Below, piece by piece: positions 24,759 through 33,155 of a stretch of DNA of 56,054 bases (positions are counted from its first letter, which is position 1; every line of letters starts with the position of its first letter). Both the position numbers and the translations under genes were made by a program. The stretch comes from Sporolactobacillus pectinivorans (lineage in GTDB: Bacteria > Bacillota > Bacilli > Bacillales > Sporolactobacillaceae). The notes beneath the pieces were generated by a model. That model worked only from the letters and a program-made list of their open reading frames with translations. It had not been told where the DNA came from and made no database searches. The DNA is taken from assembly GCF_002802965.1 (NCBI RefSeq), contig NZ_NXGA01000001.1, positions 1,465,293 through 1,521,346 of the forward strand, given 5' to 3'.

Positions 24759-24972
24759 GCGGTGGATCAGAAAGTTAGTGTATGGTTCTGGGGGAAAAAC
24801 ACATAGGCAGATGAAAAGTAACCTGTTTTTTATGATCATACAGCGTGTGTAGCTTGTATGGATCCTGACGTTGAGTAAACTGGTCGTGATTCGGAACGGC
24901 TGCGCGCCCTTCATTCAGGCTGTCTCTGATAGAACCGGCTGATGGATTTATTTAAAGCAGGAGGAATTTTGA

Positions 24973-26283
24973 ATGGCAGAGAAGAAACAGGAAAAATTTG
25001 ACACTTTGAAGATACACGCGGGGTATGATCCGAAAGAACATAACTATGCTTCATCAGTTCCGATCTATCAAACTGTCGCGTTTGGCTTTGGCGACTCAGG
25101 GCGGGCAGACCGGCTTGTTAATTTCAAGGAAAAAGGCTTCAGTTATACCCGGATGGGTAACCCGACCACCGCCGTTCTGGAAAGACGGATTGCGGATCTT
25201 GATGGTGGTGCGGATGCAGTCGCTGTGGGTTCTGGCATGGCTGCGGTTTCCTATACAATTCTCAATCTGGCCGAAGGTGGCGGCAGGATCGTTGCTGCCG
25301 CAAATATTTACGGTTCGAGTTTTGATGAGTTTCGCACGCTTTTTCCAAAATATGGCATTCATTTTGATTTTATCGATGATATCAATGATTTTGATCAAGT
25401 TGAATCCGCTATCAAGGAAGATACGAAAGCGATCTTTGTGGAGAGCGTGACCAATCCGACAACGGCCGTGACGGATGTGGCGGCTCTTGCCCAACTGGCA
25501 CACAGACATGGGATTCCTCTTGTCGTCGATAATACCTTCCCGACGCCCTACCTGTTTAACCCAATCCGCTATGGTACGGATATTGTTGTCTATTCGTCAA
25601 CAAAGGGGATCAGCGGGCATGGGGAAGTGATTTCCGGCCTGATCGTTGACGCAGGAAACTTTGATTTCAGCAACGGCAGGTTCAAACAGTTTGAAGAAAA
25701 AGAATTTGTCTTGGGAAGTGAGGAAGAGCATGAGCAGAGAAGCTTTGTAGAAGCATTCGGCAATAAAGCCTTTATCGCCCGGATTCGAATCAAATATCTT
25801 CGCCTGTTCGGCGCCGTGCTGAGTCCGTTCGAGTCTTATCTTGTCCTTCTTGGCATTGAAACCCTGTCAGAGAGGCTGGCCAAACAAGTTGCCAGTGCAA
25901 AAAAGATTGCGGAGTTCCTGGCAATAACTCCACATGTCAAAGCTGTCCAGTACTCCGGCTTGTCTGATCATCCGCAGCATGAGCTGGTAAGAAAATATTT
26001 TCCCAGAGGTGTCGGAGCTATTTTTGCATTCGAAGTGAATGGGACAGAGGAGCAGGCGAAGAAGATTCTGGATTCGGTGAAAATTTTCAGCTACCTGCCT
26101 AATGTGGGCGATGCGCGGTCGTTGATTGTGAATCCAGGTCGGACGACGCATCGTGAAATTCCTTCGGTCAACAAAAAACAGAGCGGACTCTCCAACACGG
26201 TGATCCGGCTCTCGATCGGTCTTGAAGACGTGGATGATCTGATTGGTGATCTGGATCAGGCGATTCACAAAGCGTTTGAATAA
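24973..26283 (+). CDS. O-acetylhomoserine sulfhydrylase-like PLP enzyme (MetY type)
   Basis: This 436-residue enzyme has the longer form of the Cys/Met PLP family, as in O-acetylhomoserine aminocarboxypropyltransferase. The PLP lysine is Lys211 in YSSTKGISGHGEV, and YTRMGNPTTAVLERRI is at 58-73. It would convert O-acetylhomoserine with sulfide (or methanethiol) to homocysteine (or methionine). GCAGGAGG lies 8 nt before ATG 24973. It leads a tight operon with the iron-ADH-like and M20 genes. Its first eight codons are nearly identical in DNA to those of the binding-protein gene at 21690. Confidence 0.85.
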   Translation: MAEKKQEKFDTLKIHAGYDPKEHNYASSVPIYQTVAFGFGDSGRADRLVNFKEKGFSYTRMGNPTTAVLERRIADLDGGADAVAVGSGMAAVSYTILNLAEGGGRIVAAANIYGSSFDEFRTLFPKYGIHFDFIDDINDFDQVESAIKEDTKAIFVESVTNPTTAVTDVAALAQLAHRHGIPLVVDNTFPTPYLFNPIRYGTDIVVYSSTKGISGHGEVISGLIVDAGNFDFSNGRFKQFEEKEFVLGSEEEHEQRSFVEAFGNKAFIARIRIKYLRLFGAVLSPFESYLVLLGIETLSERLAKQVASAKKIAEFLAITPHVKAVQYSGLSDHPQHELVRKYFPRGVGAIFAFEVNGTEEQAKKILDSVKIFSYLPNVGDARSLIVNPGRTTHREIPSVNKKQSGLSNTVIRLSIGLEDVDDLIGDLDQAIHKAFE

Positions 26284-26307
26284 TAAAGTTTTCGGGAGGG
26301 AAACCAG

Positions 26308-27438
26308 ATGGATCTTGGAAAAATTGTCAGGGGCGGCCCGAGCCAGTATATCTGCTTGGATGATGCGATTACTCATCTGGATGAGATTGCTGTACCCTTC
26401 TCGTCGATACACATCGTCACGGGGGAAAAATCATTTGCGGCTTTCCAAAAGATCTATAAGAAAGAAGTCAGATGGCCGATTCATCGCTACGACGGTACAT
26501 CCAGTCATGAGGACATGGACCGTCTGGTGAAAGAAATCGGACAGGCCGATCTGATCATCGGTATCGGCGGCGGCCGTGTCTTGGATACGGCTAAGGGGGT
26601 TAATCATCGGCTGCGGTCGCAGTACATTTGCATCCCGACCGTGCTTGGGACGTGCTCGGCTTATACGCCGCTCGCCATTATCTACAACTCGCAGCATGTT
26701 CATATCGGCAGGGATCATTTTGAGGAGTCGGCTTATGCCGTGCTGGTTGATCTGTCTTTATTGATCGATTCGCCGAAAGATTATTATATCGCCGGCATCG
26801 GGGATACGCTGGCCAAATGGTATGAAGCAAAATCAATTCAAAAGGATGAAGCCCAGACGGCGGATCCTTTTGTTTCACTGGGACTGGATGCCGCGCTGGA
26901 TACAAAAAAACTGTTGCTTCGTTATTCAGGGGAAGCGGTGGCAAGCCTTGAAGCGCACCAAATCAGTCCGGCTTTTCGCGTTGTCTCCGATGTCATTGTT
27001 GGCCTGTCCGGAACAGTCGGTAGTTTTGCCCGCGACTACGGTCGTGCTTCCGGAGCGCATGCAATCCATAATGCCATGAGCAAGATTCCAGAGACGTACC
27101 GTCTGCAGCACGGAGTCAAGGTCGCTTATGGCCTGCTTGTTCTTTTGCTGACCCAAGGTAATGAAGCGGAAGTGAGGAAACTTCTGCCCTTTTACAAAAA
27201 GATTGGACTCAGATATTCGCTCGACCAGTTTGGCATTAGTAATGTGAATCAAGCAAAAAGGGTCTTGGCAACAGAATGTGTCGAGACAGAAATTGGGTTT
27301 TATTTTGTTTTTAAGAAGATTAGTGTCGATTTTATCCTGAATGCGATCAACAAGGTTGAATCGTTTGTTACTCAGACAGATCAGAACAAACAGTCTGTAT
27401 ACCCGAATGCCTACAAGGCAGGTGAGAAACAGGTATGA
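26308..27438 (+). CDS. Iron-containing alcohol dehydrogenase-like oxidoreductase
   Basis: This 376-residue protein has the dehydroquinate-synthase-like fold. NAD is bound at GIGGGRVLDTAK (85-96), and the metal ligands are placed as in glycerol dehydrogenase: Asp166 (GIGDTLAKW), His251 (GAHAIHNAM) and His268 (LQHGVK). It most resembles the glycerol dehydrogenase/YbdH branch. E. coli YbdH reduces 2-oxo acids and sits near a methionine aminotransferase, so a 2-oxo or 2-hydroxy acid from sulfur amino acids is a sensible substrate guess. It follows MetY by 24 nt and overlaps the M20 gene by 4 nt. Confidence 0.8.
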   Translation: MDLGKIVRGGPSQYICLDDAITHLDEIAVPFSSIHIVTGEKSFAAFQKIYKKEVRWPIHRYDGTSSHEDMDRLVKEIGQADLIIGIGGGRVLDTAKGVNHRLRSQYICIPTVLGTCSAYTPLAIIYNSQHVHIGRDHFEESAYAVLVDLSLLIDSPKDYYIAGIGDTLAKWYEAKSIQKDEAQTADPFVSLGLDAALDTKKLLLRYSGEAVASLEAHQISPAFRVVSDVIVGLSGTVGSFARDYGRASGAHAIHNAMSKIPETYRLQHGVKVAYGLLVLLLTQGNEAEVRKLLPFYKKIGLRYSLDQFGISNVNQAKRVLATECVETEIGFYFVFKKISVDFILNAINKVESFVTQTDQNKQSVYPNAYKAGEKQV

Positions 27439-28577
27439 CTGAAGAAAAACTGGACGAGAAAATTCTGGCGATTTTTAAAGATCTGCATCAGCATCCGGAA
27501 CTGTCCGCACAGGAATTCGCAACGACTAAAAAAATCAGACATTGGCTGAGCGAGCGGTCAATCACATTGCGGGAGACTGATCTGCCGACCGGAGTTTTTG
27601 CTGAGATTGCGGGAGATCCGAATGGACCGGTTGTAGGGCTACGGGCCGATATTGATGCGCTGCCGATCAAGGAACAGACCGAAGTCCCATACAAATCTCA
27701 GAACGATGGCGTCATGCATGCCTGCGGCCATGATTTTCATACAAGTGCTTTGCTTTGGGCGGCTTATTGGCTCAAGGAAAAACAGGCAGAACTTTCGGGC
27801 ACCGTACGTTTGATTTTTCAGCCGGCTGAAGAGGCGGAGCATGGCGGCCTTCAGGTTGTCAGAGATGGACAGTTGAAGGGGCTTGATGCAGTTATAGGCA
27901 TTCACAACAAGCCGGACTTACCCGTCGGGACGATTGGGATTAAGGCTGGACCGCTCATGGCGGCGTGTGACAAATATAGGATCACTTTCCATGGGATCGG
28001 CGGGCACGCAGCTATTCCGGAACGGACCAAAGATTCGATCGTTGCCGCTTCTTCGTTTATTCAGACGGTTCAGACGATCGTCAGCCGGAATATCTCTCCG
28101 AAGCATGAAGCTGTTGTCAGTGTCACCAGCATTCATGGAGGAGACGTCTGGAATGTGCTCCCCGGGGAGGTCGAACTTCTAGGCACAGTGCGCACGTTTT
28201 ATGACGAGGACCGTGATCTGATCATCAACCGGTTTGAGGATATTGCTAAGGGACTGGAGCGGGCTTATGGCGTACAGGTTCGCGTGGAATGGGGCCAGGG
28301 AACACCGTCTGTATTGAATGACGAGAAACTGACCCGGATTGTTCAGACGGCGAATCAGACAGAAGTCAAGGTGGTGACACCGGAGCTGTCGGTAGCGGGC
28401 GACGACTTCTCCTGTTTTCAGCGGGAAGTTCCCGGAGTTTTTGTGTTTGTTGGATCCGACGGGCCCCAAGACTGGCATCACCCCTCCTTTCAGGTAGATC
28501 CCGCAGGAATTCGCGTAGCCGCTGGTTTTTATTATCGTTCCGCGATTGCTGTTTTGAAAGATTTAAATAAAGAATGA
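27435..28577 (+). CDS. M20-family amidohydrolase, second copy
   Basis: This 380-residue enzyme is paralogous to that at 12599. It has the metal site HACGHDFHT (Cys97, His99), catalytic PAEEAE (Glu132-Glu133) and GIHNKP (His157). The ATG overlaps the stop of the iron-ADH-like gene (ATGA), showing translational coupling. Predicted to remove an N-acyl group from an amino acid derivative, by context one containing sulfur. It is the last intact gene of the cluster before monooxygenase and permease debris. Confidence 0.88.
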   Translation: MTEEKLDEKILAIFKDLHQHPELSAQEFATTKKIRHWLSERSITLRETDLPTGVFAEIAGDPNGPVVGLRADIDALPIKEQTEVPYKSQNDGVMHACGHDFHTSALLWAAYWLKEKQAELSGTVRLIFQPAEEAEHGGLQVVRDGQLKGLDAVIGIHNKPDLPVGTIGIKAGPLMAACDKYRITFHGIGGHAAIPERTKDSIVAASSFIQTVQTIVSRNISPKHEAVVSVTSIHGGDVWNVLPGEVELLGTVRTFYDEDRDLIINRFEDIAKGLERAYGVQVRVEWGQGTPSVLNDEKLTRIVQTANQTEVKVVTPELSVAGDDFSCFQREVPGVFVFVGSDGPQDWHHPSFQVDPAGIRVAAGFYYRSAIAVLKDLNKE

Positions 28578-28657
28578 AGTGAGACGCGGGAGAACGGACC
28601 AATTATGCAGCTTGGCCGGACGCACTGAGCGTTTGACGCAGAGGAGGCAGATACACG

Positions 28658-28815
28658 ATGGGGAAACAATTAAAATTCGGTGATTTTCTGATAGGAACAG
28701 GTCACCACATTGCTCTTGGCGAATCAGGCAAGTATCGGCTGATGGCGCACAAAACTTCAGTTCCTTCAAAATATCGTATCTATTGCCGAACAAGGTAAGC
28801 TGGATATGCTCGTGT
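28658..28815 (+). pseudogene. 5' stump of a luciferase-like (NtaA/SnaA-type) monooxygenase gene
   Basis: ATG 28658 has GAGGAGG about 10 nt upstream and opens MGKQLKFGDFLIGTGHHIAL, the characteristic start of FMN-dependent NtaA-type monooxygenases. The frame is broken after about 30 codons. A second frame then gives LQFLQNIVSIAEQGKLDMLV, matching the family's next conserved helix and strand (AERGKFDM), and stops at 28817. Sequence between the two parts is missing. The remaining 400 codons are gone, replaced by permease debris on the other strand. Confidence 0.7.
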
Positions 28816-28845
28816 AAGTGACAGTCTCTTTCCACCGTCATGGTC

Positions 28846-29039
28846 CCCACGGCCTTTGCTGCCTCCAGAATGCCCGGATCAATATCCAGCAGAGAGTTTT
28901 CCACAAGTCGTCCTATGTAAGGTGAGACGTATAGGACTAATGGAACAATTGCGGCAGTTGTTCCGATCATCGTATGAACAGCCAGCCGCGTAAAGGGAAG
29001 GATCGCAATCAGTAAAATAATAAACGGCAGTGAACAAAT
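28846..29039 (-). pseudogene. Fragment of a MetI/MetP-type methionine ABC permease gene
   Basis: On the minus strand the frame reads ICSLPFIILLIAILPFTRLA, then VHTMIGTTAAIVPLVLYVSP and YIGRLVENSLLDIDPGILEA followed by AKAVGTMT. This is the conserved middle of the D-methionine permease MetI, up to the coupling helix. Both ends are missing, and the sequence beyond 28846 does not continue the family. It abuts the monooxygenase stump head to tail on the opposite strand, so a rearrangement joined two decayed genes. Confidence 0.75.
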
Positions 29040-29268
29040 CTAGGCAGTGCTGTCTAACTATGCAAGTATGAAAGAGAGCTCCAGGTCTTATACGGGAACT
29101 CTCTTTCTCTGCGGTTGCGGCTATCATCACAGCCCGCCCGCTCCGTACTATGATGATTTGTGCTGCTTTTTTTCAGCGTGCATTTGAATGCTGTGATTAT
29201 CATATCCTTATAAATTAAAGTGGCGATGACGTATAATAAAAATAGAAACAAAAAGGGAGATTGAAACC
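29040..29268. other. Intergenic segment before the DsrE-like gene
   Basis: It contains a hairpin at 29070-29107 (GAAAGAGAG/CTCTCTTTC). The promoter and a ribosome binding site (AAAGGGAG, 29250s) of the DsrE-like gene follow. Confidence 0.4.
29070..29107. terminator. Perfect 9-bp hairpin, possible terminator
   Basis: GAAAGAGAG (29070-29078) pairs with CTCTCTTTC (29099-29107) over a 20-nt loop. The T-tract is poor on both strands. Confidence 0.35.
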
Positions 29269-29604
29269 ATGCATCCTGTGTATCGTGTCATTTTTCACAT
29301 CGACGAAGAAGACAAGTGGCCACTTTTACTTGGAAATGTTAAAAATCTTTTGGCAAGCCAAGACCTTGCTGAAATTGAAGTAGTGGCCAATGCAGCTGCT
29401 GTCGCTGCTTATCAATCAAAAGAATTTGTGACTCAAATGACAGATCTTAATGGTCAAGGTGTACAATTTGTTGCTTGCCAGAATGCACTAAATGCACAGC
29501 ATATTTCGAAAGAGGATCTTCTAAAGTTTGTCTCTGTCGTTCCGGCGGGAATTGTAGAATTGGTGAAAAAGCAAAATAGTGGTTATGTATACATTAAGCC
29601 ATAA
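29269..29604 (+). CDS. DsrE/DsrF-like family protein
   Basis: This 111-residue protein has the Rossmann-like pattern of the DsrE family: first strand YRVIFHIDEE, helix PLLLGNVKNLLAS, strand IEVVANAAAVAAY and the conserved cysteine strand QFVACQNALNA near residue 66. A second active cysteine as in TusD/DsrE is absent. Members are implicated in sulfur relay or as uncharacterised stand-alone proteins. It lies at the end of the sulfur region but has its own spacing and ribosome binding site, so it may be independent. A terminator at 29749 follows. Confidence 0.8.
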   Translation: MHPVYRVIFHIDEEDKWPLLLGNVKNLLASQDLAEIEVVANAAAVAAYQSKEFVTQMTDLNGQGVQFVACQNALNAQHISKEDLLKFVSVVPAGIVELVKKQNSGYVYIKP

Positions 29605-29748
29605 AGCGGGCACTCACATCACCGGCATCTCTTGATAATGAGTATGCCCGCAACTTAAGATTTATCGGCTAAACTGGCTGAAGCGTTAGCAAGTCACCTT
29701 CTCATGTACGAATATGCGCATTATTGACTATATACAGAACATATAGCA

Positions 29749-29796
29749 AACAAGAGTCCGCAAGCCTTGCTTTCCAAAGGGTTTCGGACTCTTGTT
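29749..29796. terminator. Bidirectional terminator
   Basis: AACAAGAGTCCG (29749-29760) pairs perfectly with CGGACTCTTGTT (29785-29796). It lies between the convergent DsrE-like gene and the ECF transporter operon. Confidence 0.75.
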
Positions 29797-29828
29797 CTTA
29801 TAGATTATTTACTAGATACTATACGCGT

Positions 29829-30656
29829 TCAGCTACGGCCCGTCTTTAATTTCTGGCGCTCCCGAAGGCGGTCCGCTACAAATTGTTCTGCAGTCAAATA
29901 GGCTTCATCATATCCGAGCTGATGGCTTAGCTGCGTCACATGCGGCGGCTCGAGATCGGCCGCGCGAAGCGCATCTGTTTGTGAAAAAACTGATTTCGTG
30001 TCACTGTCGATTCTGACTTTACCATCCTGAAAGACGATCGTTCTTTTGAAGGTTTCAGCGACAAAATCCATATCGTGAAGAATAGAAATGACCAGCTTTC
30101 CCTCACGCTCAAGTTTTCTGATTAATGCTTTAATCAAGCGTTTGCCCGGATAATCCTGGGCCATTGTCGGTTCGTCCAGCAGCACAATCCGGGTATCCAT
30201 GGCCAAGATTGAAGCGATGCTGACCAACTTGCGCTCGGAGAATGAAAGATCATACGGGTTGTCGCGCACTTTGCTTTCCAGTCCGACCTGCTCCAGCGCT
30301 CTTTTTGTATTTTCATCCGCCTCTCCCGCAGGAATTCCGATGTTGAGTGGACCAAAAATGACCTCATCGTAAACACTGCTTTTGAAAATCTGATCACCGG
30401 GATTTTGAAATACAAGTCCGATATAAGCCGCCAGTTTTGCAACGCTGATTTGTTTTGTGTTGGCGCCGCAAATCAGTATATCGCCAGACACAGGTTTCAG
30501 AAGGCCTTTGAGAAGCTTGACAAATGTTGTTTTCCCGGCACCATTCTGCCCGATGATCGCTGTGCTGCTGCAGTCAAATGTCAGATTAATTCCCTTTAAC
30601 AACTCATCGCTGTCCGGATAGGAAAAATGTAGATTTTTAACTTCAATTAGATTCAT
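29829..30656 (-). CDS. ECF transporter ATPase subunit (second NBD)
   Basis: This 275-residue ATPase has Walker A GQNGAGKTT and Walker B IVLLDEP. The signature region reads LSFSERKLV instead of LSGGQ, an atypical form. M 30656 is chosen over 30674 because of GAGGTGC about 10 nt upstream. It overlaps the upstream ATPase gene by 14 nt. With the EcfT-like and S-component genes it forms an energy-coupling factor importer. The degenerate signature suggests asymmetry between the two ATPases. Confidence 0.85.
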   Translation of the reverse strand: MNLIEVKNLHFSYPDSDELLKGINLTFDCSSTAIIGQNGAGKTTFVKLLKGLLKPVSGDILICGANTKQISVAKLAAYIGLVFQNPGDQIFKSSVYDEVIFGPLNIGIPAGEADENTKRALEQVGLESKVRDNPYDLSFSERKLVSIASILAMDTRIVLLDEPTMAQDYPGKRLIKALIRKLEREGKLVISILHDMDFVAETFKRTIVFQDGKVRIDSDTKSVFSQTDALRAADLEPPHVTQLSHQLGYDEAYLTAEQFVADRLRERQKLKTGRS

Positions 30657-31494
30657 TGAATTTTTGCACCTCATTTACCGCTTCGTGAAGTGTGATCGGA
30701 TAGAGGCCTGATTGCTGATTGCGAATATCGAGCCCTCTGCAGATTTCAGTGAAAACCGGCGGACGTACGCCATGTTCCGCCAATTGATTGAGAGAGAATA
30801 ATTTCGCCGGTGTATCAAAAGCAACAATGTTCCCTTGATCCAAAAGCATCACACGATTGGCATGTTCAGCGATTTCCTCGATTTTGTGCTCAACCATGAT
30901 GATCGTCATTCCTTGTTTACTCAGGTGCTTAAGCGCTCTGAAGACTTCCCGGGTACCCTGCGGATCAAGTTGGGAGGTAGGTTCGTCAAGAACCAGTAAT
31001 TCGGGCCGCGTCACAAGAATACTGGCAATTGCGACGCGCTGCATCTGGCCACCGGAAAGCTCAAATGGATTTTTGTCATGTAAGTTTTTAATTTCCAGTA
31101 AATTTAATGTATCATCAATACGCGCGAGCATCTCCGGCTTGGGTACGCCAAGATTCTCCAGGCCAAAGGACAATTCCTCAGTCACTGTTTCTTTTGCCCC
31201 GCTCATTTGTGTATAAGGATTTTGAAAGACAATGCCAATTTTTGGGGAAAGATCGCTTAACTTGCTCTCTTTAACATTAATTCCGTCAATTCTCACCGAA
31301 CCGCCGTATGCACCTTTGAAAAAGTGGGGAACCAGACCGGTCAGAGCTGCGCATAGAGTTGATTTACCCGCCCCATTTCGGCCGATAACACCAATAAATT
31401 CGCCTTGTTCAACTTCAAAGCTCAGTCCTCTGAGCGCGAGTTCGGCAGTCAGCGGATACCTGTATTGCAGATTGGTGACGGTAATTTTACTCAT
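30643..31494 (-). CDS. ECF transporter ATPase subunit (first NBD)
   Basis: This 283-residue ATPase has Walker A GRNGAGKST, signature ELSGGQMQR and Walker B LLVLDEPTSQLD, all canonical. ATG 31494 has GGAGG 5 nt upstream and overlaps the stop of the EcfT-like gene by 4 nt. It pairs with the ATPase at 29829 to drive the ECF module. Confidence 0.88.
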   Translation of the reverse strand: MSKITVTNLQYRYPLTAELALRGLSFEVEQGEFIGVIGRNGAGKSTLCAALTGLVPHFFKGAYGGSVRIDGINVKESKLSDLSPKIGIVFQNPYTQMSGAKETVTEELSFGLENLGVPKPEMLARIDDTLNLLEIKNLHDKNPFELSGGQMQRVAIASILVTRPELLVLDEPTSQLDPQGTREVFRALKHLSKQGMTIIMVEHKIEEIAEHANRVMLLDQGNIVAFDTPAKLFSLNQLAEHGVRPPVFTEICRGLDIRNQQSGLYPITLHEAVNEVQKFNESN

Positions 31495-32255
31495 AGCAGC
31501 CTCCACACGATTGAAGCAATCAAAAGCATTGCCAGAATTATTCTGACCGGCGTCTTGTATTTGTAGACGATTTCGTCATGGAAATAAGTTCGTTCCACAG
31601 TGGCACTGAAGGCTCTGGCCTCCAGTGCCATCGCACGTTCCCGGGTGCTTACAAGGGCGTTGATCATCACAGGACCGATCAGAGGGAGAAGGGCTCTGGC
31701 CCGGACAAAGAGGTTTCCTTCTGTTTCCAGCCCTCTTGAACGCTGAGCATCGGAAATCGTCTTCATAGTTGTAGTCATCTGTGGAATAATCTGAAAAATC
31801 GAATTGATCACATAACCTATCCGATGCGAGAGCCCCTTACGCTGAAGCGTCTCAACCATATCAGAAGGGCGTGTGGTCAAGACTACAAGCGAAAAAGCAA
31901 GCAGTATATCCAAAAAACGCACGATGATTGAAGAAGCATAAATCAGACCTTCCTGGTAGAAATGAACAGGGCCGATGGAAAACAGTATAATATGATAGCC
32001 CGGCATAAACGCGCTTTGCACAATGACAACGGATAAAAGCACAAAGAGAGAAAGCGTGATAACCGGAATCATTTTTTTCATAGCCCTGGCACAAATGATC
32101 AAAATCATGTTTATCAGGACAGCAAGTATACCGATTGTCTCTGAGCCGGAAATGATCGGGGCCACAATGAACACGAAAATGTAAACGAGTTTGGTTAAGA
32201 AATCCGCATCGTGAACAAAAGACTTCTTATCGACATATAAAGAAATAGATTTCAA
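31491..32255 (-). CDS. ECF transporter transmembrane subunit (EcfT-like)
   Basis: This 254-residue protein has about five or six hydrophobic helices. The EcfT coupling motifs appear as DAQRSRGLE (first Ala-Arg-Gly) and ALEARAF near residue 220. TTG 32255 is the start, with GAGGAGAG 6 nt upstream. It links the S component to the two ATPases encoded downstream. Confidence 0.85.
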   Translation of the reverse strand: MKSISLYVDKKSFVHDADFLTKLVYIFVFIVAPIISGSETIGILAVLINMILIICARAMKKMIPVITLSLFVLLSVVIVQSAFMPGYHIILFSIGPVHFYQEGLIYASSIIVRFLDILLAFSLVVLTTRPSDMVETLQRKGLSHRIGYVINSIFQIIPQMTTTMKTISDAQRSRGLETEGNLFVRARALLPLIGPVMINALVSTRERAMALEARAFSATVERTYFHDEIVYKYKTPVRIILAMLLIASIVWRLL

Positions 32256-32391
32256 TGCGATCTCTCCTCATTAACTTCAGTCAGTCATTGGACGGACGGC
32301 TCTGATACTTGAGTAATCCGGACGGGCACTTCCGATAGCACTGCTAAAGCCTGAAAAATTCCATCATTCAGTGGCAACAGATCCATATGAT

Positions 32392-33000
32392 TTAATCAAG
32401 ACTTGTGGTCTTCTGGCTATTGTCATATAGGATGGTCAAGCTCTTGGGTAAAACGCGAAAAACTGCAAAAGCAACGATCGAACTGATAATCTTATCGGGA
32501 GCATCCACGGATATGTTATCCACGAACGATGAGAGGATTGCGTTAACATGGTGTGCATTCAGAAAGGCAAACGCGGCGTCACCCCAGATATTGCCGGTCT
32601 GTCCACCGTAATAAACATAGTTCAGCGGTACAGAAATGATCGATGACACGAAGGCAACAATCACCCCGAAAATAATGATCTTCCATAACCTTCCTGCCAT
32701 ACCGTAATAGGCAAGAATACCCGAGGCGATGCCGATGCCTATACTGGCAATGCCGTAGACGGCTGAGGCAGGGCTTATAGTCAGGCCATAGATAATATTA
32801 TTGATAAAACCGGACAGTGCACCCAGAACCGGTCCGCCGAGAATGCCGGCAAAAATGGTTCCGATTGAGTCCAGCCAAAGCGGAAGCCTGAGCGTTTCGG
32901 CGAACAGCTTGCCGATGTAATTGATGGCTACGGCAGCAGGAATTAAAACAATTGAAGCCGTATTCAATTTGACCATCCATAAGTTTCTTTTCTTATTCAT
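32392..33000 (-). CDS. ECF transporter substrate-binding (S) component, probably nucleoside-related
   Basis: This 202-residue membrane protein has about six hydrophobic segments, with GTIFAGILGGPVLGALSGFI early on and a conserved polar loop (VDNISVDAPDKIISSIVAF) near the end. The size and glycine-rich helices fit S components. It sits between the nucleoside hydrolase gene and the EcfT/ATPase genes, all same strand, so the ligand is probably a nucleoside or a product of its hydrolysis. The specific S family was not identified. Confidence 0.75.
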   Translation of the reverse strand: MNKKRNLWMVKLNTASIVLIPAAVAINYIGKLFAETLRLPLWLDSIGTIFAGILGGPVLGALSGFINNIIYGLTISPASAVYGIASIGIGIASGILAYYGMAGRLWKIIIFGVIVAFVSSIISVPLNYVYYGGQTGNIWGDAAFAFLNAHHVNAILSSFVDNISVDAPDKIISSIVAFAVFRVLPKSLTILYDNSQKTTSLD

Positions 33001-33155
33001 GAAAAATCACGCCTTTTTTAATTATTGGGTTATTCCAAACGAACAGAGTATGAGCAAAAGATGATATCAAAATAATTCAATCTGCTTTAAGTTTGAGTGG
33101 GTAGTTCTGATCGGCGCTTTCTTCGATTCTTAGGAACCGCGTATACAGGCAGCAG

